This document shows positions 1-4,880 of a stretch of DNA of 6,149 nucleotides, piece after piece. The number at the start of each line of letters is the position of its first letter. Position 1 is the first letter of the stretch. This stretch comes from Gemmatimonadota bacterium (GTDB lineage Bacteria > Gemmatimonadota > Gemmatimonadetes > Gemmatimonadales > GWC2-71-9): positions 3,091 to 9,239 of the forward strand of contig QHVD01000071.1 of NCBI GenBank assembly GCA_003222235.1, given 5' to 3'. Below the pieces are notes generated by a model. That model was not told where the DNA came from and did not search any database. It saw only the letters and a list, made by a program, of their open reading frames with translations. Made by a program: the position numbers and the translations under genes.

Positions 1-2
1 AC

Positions 3-689
3 CCCGTGCATCCGGACCGCGGGCAAGTGGAGGCAGTCGTGGACCTCATCGCGGAGCTCCACACCCGGGCCGCGGGCCACGCATTGCTCCCCGAGTGCCG
101 CCGCTACTGCGGCGACCTCGGCGCTCCGTTCTTCGCTGCGGCCGTGCGCGACGCCATCGCCACTCTGGAGGCCCTCGCTCCACCCCGACTCGACCCGACG
201 CCCGAGCAGCGCGCGGTCGTCGACCGCCTGCTCGCGCGACTCTACCGGCTGCGCCACGAGCTCCCTCAGCGCCTGTGGACGCTGGCGGCGCTCGGTGGGC
301 CCGAGACGATGCTGCATGCGGACCTCCGGTGCACCGACGCTTTCGTCGTCGCCACGCCCGACGGCCAGGCGGCGCGGCTCGGCGACTGGGATCGCGCGGC
401 GATGGGGCCGCCGAGCTACGACATCGCGACGTTTCTGTACCGGTTCCCGCGACCGGAGCGTCCGTGGATCCTCGAAGCGTACGCCCGGGCCGTGGGGCGC
501 GCGGGCTGGCGTCTGCCGCCGGCGCGGGATTTGAACGCGATGTTCGAGACCGCGGAGTGCTCGCGCTACGTCAATCGCGTCATCTGGCCCGCCGTGGCAG
601 TGCTCGAGGAGCAGGCCGCGTGGGGGTTCGAGGAGCTGGCGGAGGTCACACGCTGGTTCGACGCTCTGGAGCCCGCGCTACCCAACTGA
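3..689 (+). CDS. APH/choline-kinase-like phosphotransferase, C-terminal lobe (5' end outside window)
   Basis: This is the C-terminal catalytic lobe of a small-molecule phosphotransferase of the aminoglycoside phosphotransferase/choline kinase fold. Counting from the GTG at 6, residues 104-111 read HADLRCTD, the counterpart of the Brenner motif HGDxxxxN, with the catalytic-base Asp at 106. Residues 126-129 read GDWD, the Mg-binding DFG equivalent, followed by GPPSYDIATF, the usual G-x-P-x-x-D-L-A helix. The Asn that normally ends the Brenner motif is Asp here (111), which could alter metal binding. The GTG at 6 is unlikely to be the true start: the frame is open to the window edge, and the protein begins just past the hinge, so the ATP-binding N-lobe should lie upstream. 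It ends with TGA at 687-689. The substrate cannot be told from this lobe; such proteins also act on sugars, amines and other metabolites, so antibiotic resistance should not be assumed. Confidence 0.8.
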   Translation, partial: PVHPDRGQVEAVVDLIAELHTRAAGHALLPECRRYCGDLGAPFFAAAVRDAIATLEALAPPRLDPTPEQRAVVDRLLARLYRLRHELPQRLWTLAALGGPETMLHADLRCTDAFVVATPDGQAARLGDWDRAAMGPPSYDIATFLYRFPRPERPWILEAYARAVGRAGWRLPPARDLNAMFETAECSRYVNRVIWPAVAVLEEQAAWGFEELAEVTRWFDALEPALPN

Positions 690-768
690 TGTCTTGCAGT
701 TGCCTCGCCGCCGCTCACCGGGGTCTCGCGCCCGCGATTCGGGACGCGTCGCTCCACAATGGAGGAGT

Positions 769-1113
769 ATGGAGAGAGCACAGAAGCGAAAGCAGCCGCA
801 GGCCGTCTTCTGGGGCAAACTCGATTGGCACCCGGCCGTCAAAGCCTGGATGGAATTCGGGCTCGGCGTCACCGAGCCGGAGAGTGTCGAAGTGCTGCGC
901 GACGACAAGCGCTCCGGCACCTACCGGCTCGTCGGCGCGGGAAGCGGCGGCGAGTCGATCATCGCGCGGCGGGCGCCGGCGGCGCTCGCAGTGGTCGCGC
1001 GCACCTGGCACGAGCACATTGTGCCACGTCTCCCCGGCACCACACCGCGGTACTTCGGGTACCGGCGAGAGGGTGTGCGGTCCGCCTGGCTGTTCTTCGA
1101 AGACGGCGGGTAG
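769..1113 (+). CDS. N-lobe-only fragment of an APH-like phosphotransferase (probable remnant)
   Basis: The product is 114 residues. Residues 20-114 look like the N-terminal ATP-binding lobe of the same phosphotransferase superfamily. There is a beta3-like IIARR segment (63-68) with Arg where the ATP-binding Lys is expected, a helix-C-like RTWHEHIVPRLP (78-89, Glu 82), then TPRYFGY (92-98) and the hinge motif WLFFEDGG (107-114). The TAG at 1111-1113 comes exactly at the hinge, where a complete family member would continue with about 200 residues carrying the Brenner and DWD motifs. None of the three forward frames downstream contains such a lobe; after 17 bases the convergent isomerase gene begins. 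ATG 769 is chosen because GGAGGAG (761-767) lies just before it, although the spacing is tight. The open frame extends upstream to a TTG at 694, but the added residues are an arginine-rich low-complexity stretch. It is either a truncated tandem copy of the preceding gene or an unusual lobe-only protein. Catalysis is not expected. Confidence 0.6.
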   Translation: MERAQKRKQPQAVFWGKLDWHPAVKAWMEFGLGVTEPESVEVLRDDKRSGTYRLVGAGSGGESIIARRAPAALAVVARTWHEHIVPRLPGTTPRYFGYRREGVRSAWLFFEDGG

Positions 1114-1122
1114 GCCCGTGCC

Positions 1123-1139
1123 CTCGCCGCTCAGGCGAG
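1123..1139. terminator. Small hairpin between convergent genes
   Basis: CTCGCC (1123-1128) and GGCGAG (1134-1139) form a perfect 6-bp stem around a 5-base loop that contains the isomerase stop codon (1131-1133). It lies where two convergent genes meet, so it could limit transcription from either side. There is no T-run on either side, so it is not a classical intrinsic terminator, and short GC-rich hairpins are common by chance in such DNA. Confidence 0.22.
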
Positions 1140-2462
1140 CCGGCCCGCGTCTTCCGGACGGGACAGGTGCACGTGCGCCACCCGCCGTCCGCGCGCGAGC
1201 AGCGCTTTGATGTCGCCACGGGCCTGGGCCCGTTTCAGCGCCCCGAATGTGATGCCCATCCCGGGCACGGCGACGTCTTCGGCGTCATCGGCCGTGAGGA
1301 CGAGGAACAGGCCCGTGTTGGGGCCGCCCTTGTGGAGCTGGCCGGTGGAATGGAGGTAGCGGGGTCCGAAGCCGAGCGTCGTGGCGCAACCGAGGGTGCG
1401 GCCCCACGCGGCCCGCACCCCTTGCAGCTGGGCGGCGATGTCGGCGCGCGGCGGCAGGTACGCGAGGAGCGCGAGGTAATCCCCCGGGCGCGCCGCGCGC
1501 CGCAGCTCGTCGGGCGTGCGCGTCGCAATGGGCTCCTCGCGACCGGCCTGCCCCTCGGCGAGCTCGGCACGCGCCAGCGCCTTCGCTGCTTCGACGTCGG
1601 GTTGGTCGAACGGGTTGACGCCGAGTCCGCGGCACAATCCCCAGGTGCGGTACTGCCACCGCAAGAACTCGACACCGAGGTCGAGCGGGTCGGGCGAGAA
1701 GTCGGCGATCAGGTGGACGTCCGCGCCGAGGTAACCCGCCGGCTCGTTCACGACGGGGATGATGCCGCGACCTTCCTTCCCGGAGCTCTCGGCGACGAGC
1801 TGCTCGATCCAATCCGCGAGGCTGCCGATCGCAGGCGGCGGGCGCAGCACCAGTTTGTCGGACCCCGCCCGGCCGCCGGCCGCGAGGTCCTCCCCGAACC
1901 CCATCTCATTCGCGGCATCCACCGACGCGGTCCGCTCGAGCAAGGCTCGCCCGTCGATGCCCATCAGCGCGGCCGGGAGCATGCCCACGACCGTGAGGGC
2001 GGCATAGCGCCCGCCCACGTCTACGGGATGGGGGAACACGCCGCGGAAACCCCGCTCGCGGGCAAGGGCCTCGAGCGGGCTGCCGGGATCGGTGATCGCC
2101 GCGAATTGCCGCGTATCCGCGCACGCGGCGAAGTAGTGGTAAAACGCGAGGGTCTCGACCGTGGTGCCCTATTTGCTGCTGATCAGGAATAGCGTGCGGT
2201 CGAGGTCCGGTGCGCGCTGTACCGCCAACACCGCCGCCGGGTCGGTGCTGTCGAGCACCGTCAGGAAGTCGTTTCCGAAGCTTGCCGCGAGGACCTGCGG
2301 CGCGAGACTCGAGCCCCCCATCCCGCACACGACGATGCGCCCCAGCCCGTCGCGCCGCGCCTCCTCGGCGAACCGCAGGAGACTTCCCCAGTGCGCGAGC
2401 GAGTCGCGCGGCGCGTCGATCCAGCCGAGGCGTCCCATCGCCCGCGCAACATAATCAGGCAT
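1131..2462 (-). pseudogene. pgi: Glucose-6-phosphate isomerase, frame interrupted by one in-frame amber codon
   Basis: The family interconverts glucose 6-phosphate and fructose 6-phosphate in glycolysis in the cytoplasm. One continuous minus frame of 444 codons covers the protein except for a TAG at codon 98. Recognisable parts, numbered from ATG 2462, are: GMGGSSLAP near residues 45-55 (phosphate-binding SIS fold); the interrupted loop SSK-stop-GTTVET; DVGGRY with Arg 152; AESSGKEGRG with Glu 225; NPFDQPDVEAAK with Lys 294; and LHSTGQLHKGG with His 371. The sequence style, especially STGQLHKGGPNTG, resembles the isomerase half of transaldolase-isomerase fusions, yet no transaldolase is attached: the protein starts at the RLGWID region that follows the linker in those fusions. 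ATG 2462 is preferred over GTG 2468 because AAGGGTGGGG precedes the ATG at usable spacing. It probably shares an operon with the FHA gene 32 bases upstream. As read, translation gives only a 97-residue fragment. Whether the gene is dead, suppressed or mis-sequenced cannot be decided here; the rest of the frame shows no other damage. Confidence 0.85.
2169..2171 (-). other. In-frame amber codon in the isomerase SKSGTT loop
   Basis: Read on the minus strand, the codons are AGC AGC AAA TAG GGC ACC ACG (Ser Ser Lys stop Gly Thr Thr). The family motif here is SSKSGTT, so the TAG sits where a serine is expected, and TCG to TAG is one base change. Homology continues in the same frame straight afterwards (GTTVETLAFYHYF), so there is no indel. 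TAG also ends the FHA gene (2495-2497) and the short phosphotransferase fragment (1111-1113), which argues against general reassignment of TAG. Confidence 0.9.
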
Positions 2463-2494
2463 CCCCACCCTTGTCGCGGGGCGGCGCTACCGAC

Positions 2495-3277
2495 CTAGCG
2501 AGTCGTATCCGGCGGGGCCGACGAGGGGAGTAGCTTCGCCACGGCATCGCGGATGCGTGCCAGCACACCCTTGCGGCCCCGAGCGGCGGCGGGCACCCGA
2601 ATCCCAGGCGACGTTCCCAGCCCCTCCACGACCAGGACGGGCCCGCCCGCGCCCAGCATGATGCGGTCGCCGAGGCGGACCGGGATCGGCTCCGTGATGC
2701 GCTTGTCATTCACGAAGGTGCCGTTGCTGCTCTCGACGTCGCACACCACGAGCGCCCCGGTCGGTCCCACCGTCAGCTCGGCGTGTATCCGGGAGACGAT
2801 CCGATCGGAGGAATCGAGAAGCGGGACCTCGCATTCGCGGCCCCGCCCCAGCCGGATGCGGATGCCGCGCGCCTCGTGGCGTTGTCCGGTCGCAAGGTCG
2901 AGCAGCGTTATCGCGTACGCGCGGCCCCCCGGAGGCGTCGGGCGGTCGTAAAGCGCTTCAGGAGTCGTCTGCTCGGCAACAGCAACGACGGCAATGCGCG
3001 GTCCGGTCTCGCCGAGCCCAATGACGTCACCCGCCTTGAGCAGGCCTTCGCCGGTCAAGCGCCGGCCGTTCACGAAGGTGCCATTCAGACTGGCGAGGTC
3101 TATCAAGAGCCACCCCGCCACGCCGTGACGGATCTCCGCATGCACGCCGGACACCACGCCGGCACGCTCCCCTGAAAGCACCATCGTGCATTCGGGGCTG
3201 CGGCCGAGACGCGCGAGATCGTCCCGCACTTCCGCGACGTCCCGCGTCGCGAGCTCGATCAGCTTGAGGTAGGGCAC
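2495..3277 (-). CDS. Tandem FHA-domain protein
   Basis: The protein has 260 residues and two forkhead-associated domains, which bind phosphothreonine peptides made by Ser/Thr kinases. FHA1 spans about 5-95, with Gly25-Arg26, Ser43-x-x-His46 and Asn65-Gly66 in NGTFVNGR. FHA2 spans about 120-218, with Gly144-Arg145, Ser162-Arg-Ile-His165 and Asn185-Gly186 in SSNGTFVN. All signature residues for phosphothreonine recognition are present in both copies. No signal peptide or membrane segment is seen, so it is probably cytoplasmic. The C-terminal 40 residues are basic and Pro/Ala-rich, possibly a flexible tail. The start is GTG 3277, since an in-frame TAA lies upstream at 3305-3307 with no better start between; the ribosome-binding site is weak. 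The gene is first in a likely operon with the isomerase and is divergent from the membrane protein and kinase genes. It is a natural candidate reader of that kinase, but this rests on neighbourhood only. Confidence 0.9.
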   Translation of the reverse strand: MPYLKLIELATRDVAEVRDDLARLGRSPECTMVLSGERAGVVSGVHAEIRHGVAGWLLIDLASLNGTFVNGRRLTGEGLLKAGDVIGLGETGPRIAVVAVAEQTTPEALYDRPTPPGGRAYAITLLDLATGQRHEARGIRIRLGRGRECEVPLLDSSDRIVSRIHAELTVGPTGALVVCDVESSNGTFVNDKRITEPIPVRLGDRIMLGAGGPVLVVEGLGTSPGIRVPAAARGRKGVLARIRDAVAKLLPSSAPPDTTR

Positions 3278-3448
3278 GCGGTGACCCCGAGCGCGGCTGG
3301 ATACTTACGGCAACGCCGCGCCCCTGCTCCTGCGGTCCGGGAGCACGCGCCGCGGCGCGCCGGAGCGGCGCGCACCGTCGCGGCGCTCGGCCCCATGGCG
3401 CCGGTCGCCCCCGGAGCGCCGCTCCATCTCCGCCGGTTCGTCCGTCTG

Positions 3449-3502
3449 GCGACGATCGACCCAAAAGCGACGATCGATCCCGGCGCGACGGTCATGGAGC
3501 CG
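3449..3502. repeat. Three 18-bp direct repeats with CGATCG palindromes
   Basis: Three units start at 3449, 3467 and 3485. Units 1 and 2 share GCGACGATCGA and then differ slightly; unit 3 keeps GCGACGGTC. Each of the first two contains the palindrome CGATCG, spaced 18 bp apart, roughly the middle of the divergent spacer. Read as protein on the plus strand, the units give ATIDPK, ATIDPG, ATVMEP, a hexapeptide periodicity like that of left-handed beta-helix acyltransferases. They could be operator-like sites or a trace of coding sequence; neither is proven. Confidence 0.6.
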
Positions 3503-3603
3503 ACGGCGGTCGCCGCGTGCGCGCCGGTCTGGGAGGGGTTCGTAACTGATGGACGCCGCCTCGGAAGCCGAATGGTCGGCCCTAACCTACGCCCACCACA
3601 GGA

Positions 3604-3621
3604 CGGCGGCTAGTGCCGCCG
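3604..3621. other. Perfect 7-bp inverted repeat upstream of the membrane protein gene
   Basis: CGGCGGC (3604-3610) and GCCGCCG (3615-3621) pair perfectly around the loop TAGT. It lies 26 bases before ATG 3648 and just upstream of the TACCTT element, so it may be a regulator site or a chance GC-rich hairpin. No T-run follows. Confidence 0.3.
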
Positions 3622-3647
3622 CGCCCGGTGCTACCTTTATCGGGCGC

Positions 3648-4880
3648 ATGGACAATCTGGCGCAAACCCTGGTCGGCGCCGCCCTGGGACGCGCGGTGGC
3701 GGACCGCAAGGTCCCCGGCGCGGCGCTGCTCGGAGCGCTTGCCGGCAATGCGCCCGACTGGCAAGAGCTGCTCTGTTCCCCCGGCGCGCTGGTGCCGCGC
3801 TTCGGGCCCCCGCCCCCGCCCCAACCCCCGCCCCCGACCTCCTACCTCCTCTACCAGGGCGGGATCACCCACTCGCTGCTCGGCGCGGTGGCGGAAATGG
3901 CGGCGCTCAGCGCGCTCGCCGGATTGGTGCTGCACTGGCACGCCCGGCGGACGGGAACCCGGCCGGCGCCCTGGCGCTGGATCGCGGCCCTGGTCGCGGC
4001 GACCGTGGCGGGTCATCTCTGGCTCGACTGGCAGGGCTCCTACGGCGTGCGTCCGCTCCTCCCCTGGAACACCCGCTGGTACTCCGCCGACTGGATCGCG
4101 ATCGTGGACCCGTTCTTCTGGATCGTGCCGCTCCCCGCGCTCGCCTGGGGCGCGCGGCGCCACTGGCTCCCGGCGCTCGGGTACATCGTCACGCTGCTCG
4201 GCGTCATCGCGCTGGTCGTGTGGGCGGGACACCCGACACCCGCGGCCTGGGTGCTGCTCGGCGTGCTCGGCGGCGTCACGTGCGTGGCGGGTTGGATGCG
4301 GCACTGGTTCGGCGTCGCCCGCCGGAGGGAGGCGGCGGCATACGCGCTGCTCGTCCTCGCGGCGTACGTCGGGGCGAACGCCGCCGTGAGCGTGTGGGGG
4401 AAAGCCTCGGTGCGCGCCACGGCGATCCGGCGCTTCGGCCCCGAGGCGCAATGGGCGGCCCTCGCCGTGGTCGGCCACCCCTTTCGCCGGGAGCCGATTT
4501 ACGCCGGGGCAGACACGGTGGCGGGGCGCGGTTGGGCCGTGCCGCGCCATCTCACGCACCCGGCCGTGGTGCGGGCGCTTGCCACGCCGGAGGGGCGCAG
4601 CATCGCGCAGCTCGCGCGCTTCCTGGCCGCGGAAGTCGACTCCAGCGGGAGCGGGCAGCGGGTGTACCTGCGGGACGCTCGCGACCACACCGTGGGCCCC
4701 CTGGAATGGGCGGCCGTGGAGGTCAGGCTGCGACGACCCAGGTTGTGCCCGCCGATCTGCAGGACACGCTCGCGCGCGTGCTCGGGGCCGCGTTTCGGCT
4801 CGACCGGGTCGCGGCGCTGTCGGCGGAGCGCGCCCTCTACCAGGCGTGGGACCGGATTCTCAAGCGGCACGTCGCCCTGA
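3648..4880 (+). CDS. YdjM/DUF457-family integral membrane protein (predicted metal-dependent hydrolase)
   Basis: The product is 410 residues in the annotated frame, of which about the first 361 look genuine. It starts MDNLAQTLVGAALGRA, the typical N-terminus of this family, so ATG 3648 is preferred over in-frame starts from 3549. Conserved polar residues sit where the family has them: Asn34-x-x-Asp37, THS with His75, GHLWLDW with His123 and Asp127, YGVRPLLPW (132-140) and the ADWIAIVDP segment with Asp154. About six hydrophobic segments lie near 73-95, 109-125, 149-167, 172-193, 199-215 and 228-248, then a soluble C-terminal domain to about 361. The metal-hydrolase role is a family prediction and the substrate is unknown. 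Residues 54-63 are PPPPPQPPPP, an unusual insertion likely to need EF-P. After EVRL (358-361) the sequence becomes Arg/Ser/Cys-rich and looks like the out-of-frame reading of the downstream kinase gene; the two CGA codons at 4731 and 4734 are each one base from TGA, so an original stop may have been lost there. Confidence 0.85.
   Translation: MDNLAQTLVGAALGRAVADRKVPGAALLGALAGNAPDWQELLCSPGALVPRFGPPPPPQPPPPTSYLLYQGGITHSLLGAVAEMAALSALAGLVLHWHARRTGTRPAPWRWIAALVAATVAGHLWLDWQGSYGVRPLLPWNTRWYSADWIAIVDPFFWIVPLPALAWGARRHWLPALGYIVTLLGVIALVVWAGHPTPAAWVLLGVLGGVTCVAGWMRHWFGVARRREAAAYALLVLAAYVGANAAVSVWGKASVRATAIRRFGPEAQWAALAVVGHPFRREPIYAGADTVAGRGWAVPRHLTHPAVVRALATPEGRSIAQLARFLAAEVDSSGSGQRVYLRDARDHTVGPLEWAAVEVRLRRPRLCPPICRTRSRACSGPRFGSTGSRRCRRSAPSTRRGTGFSSGTSP
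3807..3835 (-). other. Predicted G-quadruplex / i-motif tract
   Basis: Five C-runs of 4-5 bases (3807-3811, 3813-3817, 3819-3822, 3825-3829, 3831-3835) are separated by 1, 1, 2 and 1 bases. The minus strand therefore carries five G-runs with very short loops, a strong quadruplex pattern, and the plus strand an i-motif pattern. It encodes the polyproline stretch of the membrane protein. Confidence 0.7.

Larger units (their letters stand above)
3278..3647. other. Divergent intergenic region without a convincing gene
   Basis: This 370-base spacer separates the FHA gene (leftward) from the membrane protein gene (rightward), so promoters for both should lie here. For the FHA gene, an AT-richer patch reads TAAGTAT on the minus strand about 25 bases before the start and could be a -10 element, but no -35 is evident. 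For the membrane protein, TACCTT (3632-3637) ends 10 bases before the ATG with no Shine-Dalgarno, which would fit a nearly leaderless transcript. Open frames do cross the spacer, including a 110-codon plus frame from 3281 to 3613, but their predicted proteins are Arg/Ala/Pro-rich and match nothing I recognise apart from a short hexapeptide pattern at the 18-bp repeats. I see no RNA gene. Confidence 0.5.

Noticed and set aside
690..768. A promoter between the two phosphotransferase pieces (CACAAT at 755-760 as a -10).
   Set aside because: No -35-like sequence stands at a suitable distance, so the match is not enough to call.
1111..1130. A frameshift or premature stop splitting a full phosphotransferase at 1111.
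   Set aside because: No frame after 1113 carries the Brenner or DWD motifs before the convergent isomerase, so the C-lobe is absent rather than shifted.
95..1210. A 371-codon plus-strand open frame across both phosphotransferase pieces.
   Set aside because: It is the wrong frame for both motif-bearing genes and yields an Arg/Pro/Ala-rich sequence with no domain. It does not join the two lobes.
2169..2171. Genome-wide reassignment of TAG to a sense codon.
   Set aside because: The FHA gene and the short phosphotransferase gene both end at TAG in places where reading on makes no sensible protein. A local mutation or read error is simpler.
759..2192. A 477-codon plus-strand open frame across the isomerase region.
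   Set aside because: It lies antisense to the isomerase, whose minus frame has clear catalytic motifs. The plus product is Arg/Gly/Ala-rich with no recognisable domain, as expected of a shadow frame in GC-rich DNA.
3281..3613. A 110-codon plus-strand frame with a hexapeptide-like ATIDPK-ATIDPG segment, as a possible acyltransferase.
   Set aside because: Only three hexapeptide units are present, the flanks are not protein-like, and no ribosome-binding site is seen. I keep only the DNA repeat as a feature.
3582..4688. A 368-codon minus-strand open frame opposite the membrane protein.
   Set aside because: The plus frame has family motifs and membrane segments; the minus product is His/Arg/Gly-rich and low in complexity.
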